A stretch of 64,000 nt of DNA from Afipia carboxidovorans OM5 (GCF_000218565.1 NC_015684.1:2976001-3040000); one strand, 5' to 3'. Positions 16,923 through 26,545 are shown, counted from the first letter of the stretch. Program-made: numbers and translations. Notes: a model not told the origin generated them from the sequence alone.

Positions 16923-19900
16923 TTAAGCCACCGGACCCGAGATGGGTTCGATATTGACAAGGAACGCCTTGGTCTCCGGCGTCTGCGAGTTGGCGTCACC
17001 GATCGCTGACGACAGCGCGTTGATCGGTGCTGCCTTCTTGGTTTCGCCGACGAAGCCGAAGTTGAGCGGCAGTCCCACCTGATGCACCGTTTTGCCATCG
17101 ATCATGAACGGCTTGATGCGCTTGGTGACCACTGCTTTGCCCTTCACCTCGCCGCGCTTCGACCAGACCCGGACCTGCTGGCCGTGCCTGATGCCCTTCT
17201 CCTTGGCGAGTTCTTCCGACAACTCGACGAAGAACTCAGGCTGCATCACCGCATTGGCATGCACGGTCTTCGTCCAGAAGTGGAAGTGCTCGACGAGGCG
17301 ATAGGTGGTGCCAACGATCGGAAACTCGTCGGACGTGCCGAGAGCTTCGCGGTCGTATTTGTACACCCGCGCCACTGGGTTGCCCTTGAGCTTCGGGAAC
17401 ACCAGGTTCGGAACCGGCGATTCAAACGGCTCCATATGCACCGGGAACGGACCGTCGGCCAAAAGCCCACGAGTCCAGAGACGTGCGACACCCTCCGCCT
17501 GCATGATGAAGGGGCCGACTGCACGGTCCGGCGGGATGGTCGGTACGTAGTCCGGAACATCCGGACCCGTCCAACGCTCACCGTTCCAGTACATGTACTT
17601 CTTGGCTTCGCTCCACGGCTTGCCGTCGGGGTCGGCCGAAGCACGGTTGTACTGAATGCGGCGGTTGGCCGGCCACGAGAAGCCCCAGTTCGGGTAGACA
17701 CCCAGACCCGACGGGTCGGAGTTGTCGCGCCGCTGAGCCATGTTGCCGGTCGGACCATAGAAGCCGGTGTAGATCCACATACAGCCGTCAGTGGAGCCGT
17801 CGTCCCGCATTTCAGCAAACGAGGCGAGACGCTGCCCCGCTTTGCGGATCACCTTGCCGGTAGCGTCCTTGACGTCGGCCAGCGCCTTGCCGTTGAGCTC
17901 GGTCTGGAGTTCGTCAGTCGACGGTTCGAGCGGGTGTTTATAGCTCCAGTCGACAGCCATGAGCGCATCAACGCCCTTGCCGCCTTCCTTCTCGTAGAGC
18001 TTGCGAATCCGCATGAACAGATCCGCAAGGATCTCGACGTCCGGCTTCGACTCGTAGTGAGGATCGGCCGCCTTCCACTTCCACTGGATGACGCGGCTCG
18101 AGTTGGTGACGCTACCGTCCTCCTCGCACCACATCGACACCGGAAGCATGAAAACTTCGGTCTTGATCTGGGACGGATCAGCTTTGTTGAATTCGCCGTG
18201 ATCTTCCCAGAACCGGACCGAGTCGGTCTCGATCGGGTCCATGCTCACGAAGTACTTCAACTTCTTCAGACCTTCGCGAACCTTGTTCGAGTTCGCGATT
18301 GCCATCATCGGGTTGAAGCCCTGACAGATCAGACCGTTGGTCTTACCCTCATTCATCAGGTCGAACATCGTGATGCAGTCATAGACCCGGTCGAGCTTCG
18401 GCAGATAGTTGTAGCCGAACTCGTTCTCAGGCGTCGCCTTGGCGCCGAACTGCGACTTCAGGAAGCTGACATAGAACTTGCGGTAGTTCTGCCAGTAACT
18501 GGTCTGGTTCGGTGTCAGCGGCTTGAACGTTCGCTTCGCGAGATGCGACTCGAGCGTCGGCTCGGCATCGGTCGGCAGTGCCAGATAGCCGGGGGTCGCC
18601 GCCGTCAGCGTACCGACGTCGGTGATGCCCTGCACGTTGGAGTGACCGCGCAATGCGTTCACGCCGCCGCCCGGGACGCCGATATTGCCGCAGAGGAGCT
18701 GGATCATCGCCGCGCTGCGGATGTTCTGGGCACCGTGCGAATGCTGGGTCCAGCCGAGAGCGTACATGATCGTCATCGAGCGTTCGCCGTTGGCGGTCGT
18801 CGAGACCCAATCGGCAACCTTCAGGAACTTGTCCTTCGGTGTGCCGCAGACCTTCTCAACCAACTCGGGCGTGTAGCGCTCGAAGTGCTTCTTCATGAGC
18901 TGGAAGACACAGCGCGGATCCTGCAGCGTCATATCGCGAATGGCGAAGCCGTCAGGTCCGAACTTGTACTCCCACGTGCTGCGGTCATACGAATGCTTGC
19001 TCTCGTCGTATCCCGAGAACAGACCTTCGTCGAACGCGAACTCGTCCTTCACAATGAAGGAAGCGTTCGTGAAGTTGCGCACGTACTCTTTATGAATCTT
19101 GTCCTTGGTGAGCAGATGGTTGATCACCCCCGACAGGAACGTGATGTCCGATCCGGAGCGGATCGGCGCATAGTGGTCCGCCACAGCCGCCGACCGGTTA
19201 AACCGGGGGTCAACGACCATCAGCTTGGCGCCACGCTCGGCCTTCGCCTCGGTGACCCACTTGAATCCGCAGGGATGTGCTTCCGCTGCGTTACCACCCA
19301 TAATCCAGACGAGATCAGCGTTCTTGATGTCCGTCCAGGAATTCGTCATTGCACCGCGACCGTATGTGGAGCCCAAACTGGCCACCGTCGGTCCGTGTCA
19401 AACTCTCGCTTGGTTTTCGATCTGGAGAAGCCCCAGACCCCGCGACACCTTGTAAGTGAGCCAGCCAGGCTCGTTGGCGAGGGAACTGCCGGCGAGGAAC
19501 GCCGTGGAGACCCAACGGTTGACCGTCACGCCGTCCCGGTTCTTCTCGATCCAGTTGGCGTCGCGATCGTCCTTCATCAGCCGCGCCAGCCGATCCATCG
19601 CGAAGTCCCAGGTGACACGCTCGAACTGCGTGCCGCCAGGCTTGCGGTACATCGGATATTTCACACGCGATTTGGACTTAATGTAATCAAGAGCGCCGGC
19701 ACCCTTCGGACACAGCGTTCCGCGGTTGACCGGGTGATCGACGTCACCCTCAATATGGGTGACCTCCATTTTGCCCTTCTCGGTCTTGCTCTCAGCCGAG
19801 TAAATCATCATGCCACAGCAGACGGCGCAGTAAGGGCACTGTCCACGGGCTTCTCTGGTCTGGGCGAGTTTGAAAGGCCGGATCGATAACGCATGGGCTG

Positions 19901-19997
19901 CTTCGATTTCACCAAATCCAAGAGCACCAAGGCTGGTCCCCGCCAAACCCGCGCCGGCGCCAAGCATAAACGAGCGCCGCGAGAGTTCTATGTTCAT
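16923..19997 (-). CDS. fdoG: Formate dehydrogenase alpha subunit, selenoprotein (Sec at UGA 19398-19400)
   Basis: Two frames in register, separated only by an in-frame UGA at 19400-19398, together encode a 1024-residue FdnG/FdoG homologue. The junction reads ENQARV-U-HGPTVASL, the known active-site context, putting Sec at residue 200. The N-terminus carries a Tat signal (SRRSFMLG) and a 4Fe-4S site with C54, C57, C61 and C96. The enzyme oxidises formate to CO2 at a bis-MGD site on the periplasmic face. ATG 19997 follows GGAGG. Annotators will break this gene in two if UGA is not recoded. A complete selABCD set is adjacent. Confidence 0.95.
19366..19400 (-). promoter_or_regulatory. SECIS element of fdoG
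   Basis: The UGA (19400-19398) is followed by CACGG as in E. coli formate dehydrogenases. Then comes a hairpin in which GTG-GCC (19385-19380) pairs with GGC-(TC)-CAC, with a six-base loop AGTTTG containing the G-U pair region that SelB reads. Loop identity and spacing are close to known bacterial SECIS elements; the exact bulge differs. The fold was drawn by eye. Confidence 0.75.
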
Positions 19998-20065
19998 AGA
20001 ACATTCCTCCGAGTGTGGCCCCCAACGGGGGACGGCCAAACTTACTTTAGAGTTTGTCAAAAGAA

Positions 20066-20094
20066 AAAGTAGACCCAGATCAAACCACTGTCAA
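20066..20094 (-). promoter_or_regulatory. Candidate fdoG promoter
   Basis: On the minus strand, TTGACA (20094-20089), 17 bp, TACTTT (20071-20066), giving a leader of about 60 nt before ATG 19997. A second TTGACA-like hexamer lies nearer the gene without a clear -10. The rest of 19998-20314 shows no gene, apart from the hairpin at 20311. Confidence 0.4.
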
Positions 20095-20310
20095 AGCAGC
20101 CCTTTTACAGTTCATGGGGGAAAACCTCGGCTCACGAGGCTCTTTCGGGAACCTTGGGAACCTGCTGCGACGCGGTATCTTGTTGCAAAAGTTTGCATAT
20201 TTACTCGGCTGGAGAGCGCCTACGAAATGCGCACCCTGCGACAACATGGTGCTAGTTATTTCGTCGCAGCACGAGCCGTTTGACGACAACTAGGCGGCGT
20301 CTCACAATAA

Positions 20311-20330
20311 CAGTGTGGCTATCCACACTG
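20311..20330. other. Perfect 8-bp inverted repeat upstream of the TlpA-like gene
   Basis: CAGTGTGG (20311-20318), CTAT loop, CCACACTG (20323-20330). It could be an operator or an RNA hairpin. It covers the first in-frame GTG (20315) of the following gene, which argues that translation starts further downstream. Confidence 0.45.
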
Positions 20331-21067
20331 CTCCCGCGGGCCGGGGCCTTCGAATCAACCGACAATGCACAGGCACGCATCCTGAAGATGCGCTATGTCT
20401 GAGTGCGATACGTCAGTCTCCCTGCCCTGCCTCCCTTATCAAAACGGTCTTCAAGCGCGGCCTTGCCGTGCTTCTCGCCGTGTTCGCATCGGCAAGTCTC
20501 GCACTGCCGGCGGCAAGCTCGCCGGCCGACTCATCCAAAACCGGCGCGGCAGCGCTGACGGTCTGGTCCGGCAGCGAAAAGCCTGCCTTCTCACTCGACA
20601 CCCTGCACGGTGAACGGCGCGACCTGGCGGCGCTCGCAGGCAAGGTCGTTCTCGTGCATTTCTTTGCGACATGGTGCGAACCCTGCATACGAGAAATGGG
20701 TTCGCTGCAGCGACTTTCCGAAATTTCTCAAGATCAGCCGCTCGCCATCGTCGCGGTCGATGTAGCCGAGGTCGATTTGCGTGTGCGGGCGTTCTTCGAG
20801 AAACGGCCAGTTGACTTCGCTGTTCTGCTCGACCGCGATCGCGCGGTGAGCAAGGCGTGGGACGTCACCTCACTGCCGACAACCTTCGTGCTCGACGCGA
20901 CGCTGGCACCGAAACTCTTCGTTGAAGGTGACCTCGACTGGTCGCACCCCGAAATCCTGACGGCGCTTCAATCTCTCTATCCGACCGCCGCAGGCCGCAA
21001 CCGGACCCATTCCGCAGAGCCCGGCCGCAATCAATCCCAACAACCGGATATCCATAGAGGAGGATAA
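20315..21067 (+). CDS. TlpA/ResA-like thioredoxin-fold protein, exported
   Basis: The thioredoxin-like domain is clear: HFFATWCEPCIREMG contains the redox WCEPC motif and SLPTTFVLD the cis-Pro region. A membrane or signal segment (KRGLAVLLAVFASASLALP) precedes it, so the domain lies in the periplasm. The start is uncertain: GTG 20315 lies in a hairpin and the first 45 residues look untranslated; GTG 20468 is another in-frame option. The C-terminus runs into the ribosome site of the next gene (stop 21065-21067, next ATG 21069), so the two are probably co-translated. Confidence 0.75.
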   Translation: MAIHTAPAGRGLRINRQCTGTHPEDALCLSAIRQSPCPASLIKTVFKRGLAVLLAVFASASLALPAASSPADSSKTGAAALTVWSGSEKPAFSLDTLHGERRDLAALAGKVVLVHFFATWCEPCIREMGSLQRLSEISQDQPLAIVAVDVAEVDLRVRAFFEKRPVDFAVLLDRDRAVSKAWDVTSLPTTFVLDATLAPKLFVEGDLDWSHPEILTALQSLYPTAAGRNRTHSAEPGRNQSQQPDIHRGG

Positions 21068-21068
21068 C

Positions 21069-22175
21069 ATGCAACGACGTGATTTTCTGAAAGGTACGGC
21101 AGTTCTGTCACTGGCAGCAGCATTCCCCAGCGCCGCCCGCGCGGAGGTGGTGTTCGCCCCGAAGCCCGGCGCGTGGCGGACAGTCGAACTCGTCACCAAG
21201 CTCGAGCTCGACAAGCCGGAAGGCAAGATGCAGGCGTGGATCCCGCTGCCGTCGGTCAAGGAAGACGAATGGATGCGGCCGGGCGAGACCCAATGGACCG
21301 GCAACGCGGCCAAAGTCGAACGCGTGCGCGACCCGAAATACGGCGCGGAAATGCTGCACGTGACCTGGAAGGACGGTGAAAGTGCACCCGTCATTCAGGT
21401 GACCAGCCGCGTCGCGATGCGTGACCGCGATATCGATCTCAGCAAACCCGGGAAAGCCAAGTCTCTCAGCGATGCCGAGCGCAAGCTCAACCTTGAAGGT
21501 ACCGAACTCATCCCGGTCGATGGCATCGTCAAGCAAACCTCGGACAAGATCGTCGCTGCCGCCAACGCCAAGTCCGATATCGAGAAGGCGCGCGCGATTT
21601 ACGACTGGGTCGTCGAGAACACGGTACGCGTTGCATCAACGCGCGGCTGCGGCATCGGCGACGTCGCATCGATGCTGAAGAGCGGCAACCTCGGCGGCAA
21701 GTGCGCCGATCTCAACGCCCTCTATGTCGGCCTCACCCGTGCGGCCGGCGTGCCTGCGCGCGATGTGTACGGCATCCGCGTCATTCCCTCGCAGTTCGGC
21801 TATAAGAGCCTCGGTGCCGGCTCGGCTAACGTCACCAAGGCCCAGCATTGCCGTGCCGAAGTCTTCCTGGAAGGCTTTGGCTGGGTGCCGGTCGATCCAG
21901 CGGACGTCCGCAAAGTCATGCTCGAGGAGCCGCCGGCGAATCTTGGGATCAACGATCCGAAGGTCGTTGCTGCGCGGAAAGCGTTGTTCGGTGCGTGGGA
22001 AGGCAACTGGGTCGCCTACAACACCGCGCACGACGTCGCGCTGCTCGGCAGTTCGCATCCCAAGCTCGGCTTCCTGATGTATCCGCAGGCCGAGCGCGCT
22101 TCGCTCCTGCTGGATTGCCTCGATCCCGACAAGTTCAGGTACGCCCTGAGCGCCACGGAAGTGAAGTCGAGCTGA
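21069..22175 (+). CDS. Tat-exported transglutaminase-like domain protein
   Basis: 368 residues. A twin-arginine-like N-terminus (MQRRDFLKGTAVLSLAAAFP) precedes a transglutaminase-like cysteine protease fold. The catalytic Cys is in GGKCADLNALYVGLTRAAGVPAR and the His in QHCRAEVFLEGFGWVPVDPAD. AGGAGG lies 8 nt upstream. Such proteins may cleave or cross-link peptides in the periplasm; the substrate is unknown. It forms a pair with the TlpA-like oxidoreductase immediately upstream. Confidence 0.85.
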   Translation: MQRRDFLKGTAVLSLAAAFPSAARAEVVFAPKPGAWRTVELVTKLELDKPEGKMQAWIPLPSVKEDEWMRPGETQWTGNAAKVERVRDPKYGAEMLHVTWKDGESAPVIQVTSRVAMRDRDIDLSKPGKAKSLSDAERKLNLEGTELIPVDGIVKQTSDKIVAAANAKSDIEKARAIYDWVVENTVRVASTRGCGIGDVASMLKSGNLGGKCADLNALYVGLTRAAGVPARDVYGIRVIPSQFGYKSLGAGSANVTKAQHCRAEVFLEGFGWVPVDPADVRKVMLEEPPANLGINDPKVVAARKALFGAWEGNWVAYNTAHDVALLGSSHPKLGFLMYPQAERASLLLDCLDPDKFRYALSATEVKSS

Positions 22176-22247
22176 GCCACGCTCACACCGGCGCCATACG
22201 ACTCCGGCAATGACGGCGAGCCTGCCGTCATTGCCCGATCTTCAAAT

Positions 22248-22550
22248 CTACTGCTTCGGCTTGCTGGCCCGGTAGAACTCCACGAACATCCGGCCCGGCT
22301 CGACGAACTTCACATGATGAGCGACTTCGCTCTCGATCACGACGGTTTCGCCGACCCGCACCAGCCGTTCGCCGACATGTGGCGGCTCGAGACTGTAGAG
22401 CACCGCCCCTTCCAGAACATGCAGGAGGCCCCAGGTTCCCGCCTTCGTCGCGTGGCCCGCCTGCAGCTTGGCCGGCAGTTTGTCCGAGCTGAACTCCGGC
22501 GAGCGCGCATAGGCCTCCACACCGGGAGGCAAATGATCTGGAATGCTCAT
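22248..22550 (-). CDS. DUF1971 (YeaR/TehB N-terminal-like) cupin protein
   Basis: 100 residues with the small beta-barrel of DUF1971 proteins (VEAYARSPEF at the start, LLHVLEGAVLY in the core, EVAHHVKFVEPG with likely metal or ligand histidines). E. coli YeaR is induced by nitrate and nitric oxide through NsrR and NarL, and the nearby nsrR-like gene fits this. Biochemical function is unknown. It is followed upstream, on the same strand, by a 52-residue membrane peptide gene. Confidence 0.78.
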   Translation of the reverse strand: MSIPDHLPPGVEAYARSPEFSSDKLPAKLQAGHATKAGTWGLLHVLEGAVLYSLEPPHVGERLVRVGETVVIESEVAHHVKFVEPGRMFVEFYRASKPKQ

Positions 22551-22575
22551 GAGCGCCTCGTCTGTTTGATCGGGA

Positions 22576-22734
22576 TCAGGCTATCGCTACCACGAACAGC
22601 ATGCCGATCACGACCATAATCAGACCACCGACAAGCATCGGAATGAGCGAACTGGTGGCCTGGGATTCGGACTGGCCGTCGGTCGTAAGCGTCGCCAGTT
22701 CCTCGCGGTGAACTGTCATTGAGGCTTTGGACAT
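22576..22734 (-). CDS. Small single-span membrane protein (52 aa)
   Basis: An ATG at 22734 opens a 52-residue frame: a polar N-terminus (MSKASMTVHREELATLTT) followed by one hydrophobic helix (LIPMLVGGLIMVVIGMLFVV). It ends 25 nt before the DUF1971 gene on the same strand, so the two may form an operon. A ribosome site is weak (AAAGGGTTAAACCG precedes the ATG). Function unrecognised. Confidence 0.55.
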   Translation of the reverse strand: MSKASMTVHREELATLTTDGQSESQATSSLIPMLVGGLIMVVIGMLFVVAIA

Positions 22735-22944
22735 CGGTTTAACCCTTTCCTGAGCAAAACGCCCCGAGCCCGGATCGCCCTGCTACTTTTGGGTAGCGAG
22801 CCGCTAGGCATAAAACATATATTATGAATACCTGTTTTGCAAACGGCGGGGCCGACGAAGGAATGGCCAAAATACTTATAGAATACCTCTGGATGTATCT
22901 TTAAGCGGGTTATGGTAGGATTCCTGCTCTCGGGGACCTCTGCT

Positions 22945-23394
22945 ATGCGATTGACCAATTTTTCAGACTATGCGTTGCGCATTCTGATGTACGCGGCGGC
23001 CCAGAACGACCGTCTCATCACCATCGAAGAGACCGCCGAAGCCTACGGCATTTCGCGAGCGCATCTGATGAAGGTCGCGAATCAGTTGACGCGGGCCGGC
23101 TACCTCAAGGCGACGCGCGGCCGCTCGGGCGGACTGGCGCTCGCCAAGCGGCCCGACCGCATTCGCCTGAGTGATGTCTTGCGCGCGACAGAGCCGGACT
23201 TCTCGCTGGTGGAATGCCTCACCACGAACAATCTTTGTGTGATCTCACCACGCTGCCGCTTGCGAGGCGCACTCAACGAGGCGCTCGCCGCCTTCCTCGA
23301 AACGCTCGACGGTTACACGCTCGATGATCTGATCCTGAAGCCGAAAGATTTTGGCGTCCGCCCTGTTGCAACAGCCGGCGCGCGCAAACACTAA
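22945..23394 (+). CDS. nsrR: Rrf2-family regulator, NsrR-like (nitric oxide sensor)
   Basis: 149 residues. A winged helix (MRLTNFSDYALRILMYAA, RSGGLALAK wing) is followed by a cluster-binding segment with three cysteines, CLTTNNLC then VISPRC (C-x6-C-x5-C), and YTLDDL near the C-terminus, as in NsrR. NsrR carries a nitric oxide-sensitive 4Fe-4S cluster and represses NO-protection genes. ATG 22945 was chosen over an in-frame start 11 codons earlier. It diverges from the 52-aa/DUF1971 pair across 210 bp that hold GAATACCT twice (22826 and 22881). Confidence 0.8.
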   Translation: MRLTNFSDYALRILMYAAAQNDRLITIEETAEAYGISRAHLMKVANQLTRAGYLKATRGRSGGLALAKRPDRIRLSDVLRATEPDFSLVECLTTNNLCVISPRCRLRGALNEALAAFLETLDGYTLDDLILKPKDFGVRPVATAGARKH

Positions 23395-23403
23395 CGCGCC
23401 GCC

Positions 23404-23562
23404 TCAAACCCGCGCGGGGCGATCCGTCCGCTCGAAGATGATGCCCGGCGCAGGATCGTCATCATCCGCAAAATGACGATAGACATTCAGCGCGACGACC
23501 ACCGCGCCAATGATGATCGCGGCCATGACGAGGCCAAGCACGATCCGCTTCAGCATCCGCAT
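23404..23562 (-). CDS. Small single-span membrane protein (52 aa)
   Basis: ATG 23562 (MRMLKRIVLGLVMAAIIIG) opens a 52-residue frame with one N-terminal hydrophobic helix and an acidic RHFADDDDPAPG segment, probably cytoplasm-to-periplasm anchored. It is convergent with nsrR (stop 9 nt after the nsrR stop). No family recognised. Confidence 0.5.
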   Translation of the reverse strand: MRMLKRIVLGLVMAAIIIGAVVVALNVYRHFADDDDPAPGIIFERTDRPARV

Positions 23563-23620
23563 CGCTCCACCGCAGCCGTGGAAAGCCGCACGCCGCTGCT
23601 GACGATGTCGCTCACGGCCG

Positions 23621-24001
23621 CTACTCTACGTGATGCGTGAGGCCGCGCAGGCCAAGCCAGATCAGCGGGACAAATACCAGTTCCATGAACAGCATGAACA
23701 GACTGCCGACCGTCGGTGCCGGTCGCAGGGTGAGCGTATAGAGATGCGCGAGGCCGCCGATGAAAATCAGGAACGATAGCGTGCCGATCCGCTCGCGATG
23801 AGTCCCGATGTGCGGAATCGCCATCGCGAACATCACGCCCATCGCCGCCGACATCGCGGAAAGATAACGGAAATAGCTGTCGACCAATCCGCCGTTACGG
23901 CCGTGAATTAGTTCGACGCCCAGAACGGCACCGGCGATACCGGCGACGATCAGCACGACGGCCGCAAATCCGGTCGCAAGCTGCAGAATGATTCGTCCCA
24001 T
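23621..24001 (-). CDS. DUF4345 family membrane protein
   Basis: 126 residues with four hydrophobic helices, starting MGRIILQLATGFAAVVLIVAG; the later helices contain YLSAMSAAMGVMFAMAI, FLIFIGGLAHLY and LVFVPLIWLG. The length and pattern fit DUF4345, of unknown function. ATG 24001 follows GGTGAGG; an in-frame ATG at 24046 has no ribosome site and sits in a TATAAT-like sequence that may be the promoter. Confidence 0.7.
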   Translation of the reverse strand: MGRIILQLATGFAAVVLIVAGIAGAVLGVELIHGRNGGLVDSYFRYLSAMSAAMGVMFAMAIPHIGTHRERIGTLSFLIFIGGLAHLYTLTLRPAPTVGSLFMLFMELVFVPLIWLGLRGLTHHVE

Positions 24002-24171
24002 CGCCCTCACCACCTGCGGCTGTTCCGCGTCGCCGAACGCCGCCATTATAAGGAGGAAGTCACCGCAACCGAGACAGTTTGTCGTGATATCCCGCCTCGA
24101 ATCGCGCAAATCGCGACGCGGCTGCGCGAACGCCTATACCACACGGCTTATCCTCTCTATATCGAAGCCCC

Positions 24172-25281
24172 ATGCCGACGTTCACACCCCATCAGGACCA
24201 GGCGCTGTCCGCCGTCAGTGCCTGGCTCAAAGCCAAGCCCGGCCGCGGAAACACGCCGCAGGTGTTCCGCCTGTTCGGCTATGCCGGAACGGGCAAGACC
24301 ACCCTCGCCCGCCATATCGCCGATGCCGTCAATGGCGAGGTGAAATTCGCGGCCTTCACCGGCAAGGCCGCGCTCGTGATGCGCAACAAGGGCTGCGACG
24401 GCGCTTCGACCATCCATTCGCTGATCTATCGCACGCGCGAGACCGGCGATGAGCAGCCGAGCTTCGAGCTGTGGGACGATGCCCCCGCCTCGAAGGCGAA
24501 GCTCATCGTCATCGATGAATGCTCGATGGTCGATGCCGATCTCGGGCGCGACCTGATGTCGTTCGATTGTCCCCTGCTCGTGCTGGGCGATCCCGCGCAA
24601 TTGCCGCCGATCGCGGGCGGCGGTTTCTTCACCGAAGCCGAGCCCGACGCGATGCTCACCGAAGTCCATCGTCAGGCCCAGAACGACCCGATCGTGCGGA
24701 TGTCGATGGCGATCCGCGAGGGCCGTGCGCTCGAGAGCGGGCAGTTCGGCGAAAGCGAAGTGGTGAGCCGCTCCGCGCTCGACCCCAACCGCGTGATGGC
24801 AGCGGACCAGATTCTCGTGGGACGCAACGCCACCCGCCGCGCCTACAACATGCGCGTGCGGCAGAAGAACGGAATCGAGGAGCTTCTGCCGGTTGCGGGC
24901 GACAAACTCGTCTGCCTCCGCAACAACCGCAAGAAGGCCCTCTTCAACGGCGGGCTGTGGCGGGTGAAGGCGCGCGCGCAGTCGAAGTCGAAGATCATCA
25001 CCATGCGCCTGTCGCCGGAGGAAGACTTCGGCGCCAAAGTTACCAAGGTCTCGGTGCGCGCCGACTGCTTCAACGGCGGCATCGAGGAATTGCCGTGGGA
25101 GCAGCGCAAACCCTACGACGAATTCGATTACGGCTACGTCCTCACCGTCCACAAATCGCAGGGCTCGCAGTGGGACGACGTCGTGCTGTTCGACGAGAGC
25201 TTCGCTTTTCAGGACAGTCGCGCGCGCTGGCTCTACACCGGCATTACTCGCGCAGCGAAGCGGCTCTGCGTCGTGGTGTGA
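24172..25281 (+). CDS. RecD-like/Dda-like superfamily 1B DNA helicase
   Basis: 369 residues. Walker A is GYAGTGKTT, Walker B VIDECSMVD, then GDPAQLPPI, motif IV-like LTEVHRQ, and the UvrD-C2 motif LTVHKSQGSQWDDVV with YTGITRA at the end. Short forms like this resemble phage Dda and RecD2 cores without the N-terminal domain and likely act 5'-3' on single-strand ends. It ends one base before the convergent flavodoxin gene. Confidence 0.88.
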   Translation: MPTFTPHQDQALSAVSAWLKAKPGRGNTPQVFRLFGYAGTGKTTLARHIADAVNGEVKFAAFTGKAALVMRNKGCDGASTIHSLIYRTRETGDEQPSFELWDDAPASKAKLIVIDECSMVDADLGRDLMSFDCPLLVLGDPAQLPPIAGGGFFTEAEPDAMLTEVHRQAQNDPIVRMSMAIREGRALESGQFGESEVVSRSALDPNRVMAADQILVGRNATRRAYNMRVRQKNGIEELLPVAGDKLVCLRNNRKKALFNGGLWRVKARAQSKSKIITMRLSPEEDFGAKVTKVSVRADCFNGGIEELPWEQRKPYDEFDYGYVLTVHKSQGSQWDDVVLFDESFAFQDSRARWLYTGITRAAKRLCVVV

Positions 25282-26358
25282 TCACTTAGGTCTCGCGTCC
25301 TCGATGTCATCGTCCGGGCGCTGATACGTTCCGGCGCGGGCGAGTCTGATAGCATTGGCCAGTGCCTGCGCGGCATTTTGTGTCTGCTGCTGAAACGCCT
25401 CGTCGTGATCGAGCGCCTGATGCGAGGTCGCATAAGGCTCCATGTAGCCGATATATCCATCCACCTCCGCGGTGCGGGTCGCGCCGACGAGCGACATATC
25501 CGTCAGCCAGTCGCACAATGAACGCCGCACGCCCTCGGCACCCACCGCATCGCCGTGAGCGACCACCGCGAAATGGCGACCTTCGAGATGCTTCGGATAA
25601 TCCCATCCTGCCAGCTCGATCGCCTTCGCCTCGGCGGCCCGCTTGCCGTGGGTCGATGTCGGATCGGGGTTGCCTCCGTCCGCGCACACCAGCCGGTCGA
25701 TCATCGCTTTCAACGTCGTCGGCGTCTGATACCAGTGCACGGGCGTCACGATCATGATGCCGTGCGCGCCGACCCAGAGCGGATAGATCTCGTTCATCCA
25801 GTCATTGGTCTGCCCGAGCGAATAGTTCGGGTAGCAACTGCACGGCCAATGGCACAGCGGCATCGCGGTCGACACGCACGCCTTGCAGGGGTGAATGTGC
25901 TTGTCGTATTCCGAGACCTGCCGGGACAGATCAAGCAGATCGACGATGAATCCCTCCTGCACGAAAACCGATCGCGCGAGCTCGACGAGCCGCCACGTCT
26001 TCGACATCTCGCCCGGACAGGTATGCTCGCTGCGCGGTGAGCCGTTGATGAGCAATATCCGCATCGCCTCATTGGGATCATCGTGCCGCGCTTGCGCCGC
26101 CGCGATGGCTGCCCGCGCATTGAGCCAATCGATTGCGAGATCGTAATCCGGATCGGAAAAGCCGGGCCCGGCCTTGCGGATGAGCGGCGACTTCCGCGAA
26201 TGATCGTAGGCATCCCACGCCGCCTCGACGATTGCTGAAAGTTCATGCTGCAGAGGGGCGAAAGCCGGATCGACAAACTGGTCGAGAAAGCGCCGCTCAA
26301 AATCCGCTCGCGATAATTTGACGGGCGGCATTCCTTTCCGGACATCGATGTCGGCCAT
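25282..26358 (-). CDS. Flavodoxin-fold NAD(P)H-dependent FMN reductase
   Basis: 358 residues. The FMN phosphate loop is LLINGSPRSEHTCPG (starting near residue 100), later TPVHWYQTPTTLKAMIDRL and VAHGDAVGAEG as in the NADPH-dependent FMN reductase family. Unusually long for the family: about 95 N-terminal residues precede the flavin domain and a Cys-rich insert (CKACVSTAMPLCHWPCSC) follows the first half. The cysteines may bind a cluster or metal. The stop abuts the convergent helicase gene. Confidence 0.78.
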   Translation of the reverse strand: MADIDVRKGMPPVKLSRADFERRFLDQFVDPAFAPLQHELSAIVEAAWDAYDHSRKSPLIRKAGPGFSDPDYDLAIDWLNARAAIAAAQARHDDPNEAMRILLINGSPRSEHTCPGEMSKTWRLVELARSVFVQEGFIVDLLDLSRQVSEYDKHIHPCKACVSTAMPLCHWPCSCYPNYSLGQTNDWMNEIYPLWVGAHGIMIVTPVHWYQTPTTLKAMIDRLVCADGGNPDPTSTHGKRAAEAKAIELAGWDYPKHLEGRHFAVVAHGDAVGAEGVRRSLCDWLTDMSLVGATRTAEVDGYIGYMEPYATSHQALDHDEAFQQQTQNAAQALANAIRLARAGTYQRPDDDIEDARPK

Positions 26359-26545
26359 TCAAAAGCCTTGTCAAAAGCGTTGGAAAATCATGCGGAAAAT
26401 TACAACGCTTCGAGAACGAGGGCCGAACGGTCATGTTCCCCCGCGTGGGCTTGAGCCGTCGATACGCACCAGCGTAACAACCACCCGGGCGGCACGTATG
26501 GTAGGCTGAGAGGCTGCTATCGCCTCGCCTGTGAGGATTACTTCC

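Noticed and set aside
17082..19889. Plus-strand frame of 935 codons opposite fdoG
   Set aside because: A GC-bias shadow of the formate dehydrogenase gene; it would overlap the Sec codon and SECIS and shows no protein features.
16923..20060. Two separate formate dehydrogenase pseudogene fragments
   Set aside because: The fragments are in the same frame, split only by UGA in the exact Sec context, followed by a SECIS-like hairpin and next to selABCD and tRNA-Sec.
22912..22944. Longer start of the nsrR-like gene
   Set aside because: The 11 extra residues do not match the Rrf2 start MRLTNFSDYALR, and ATG 22945 is in place.
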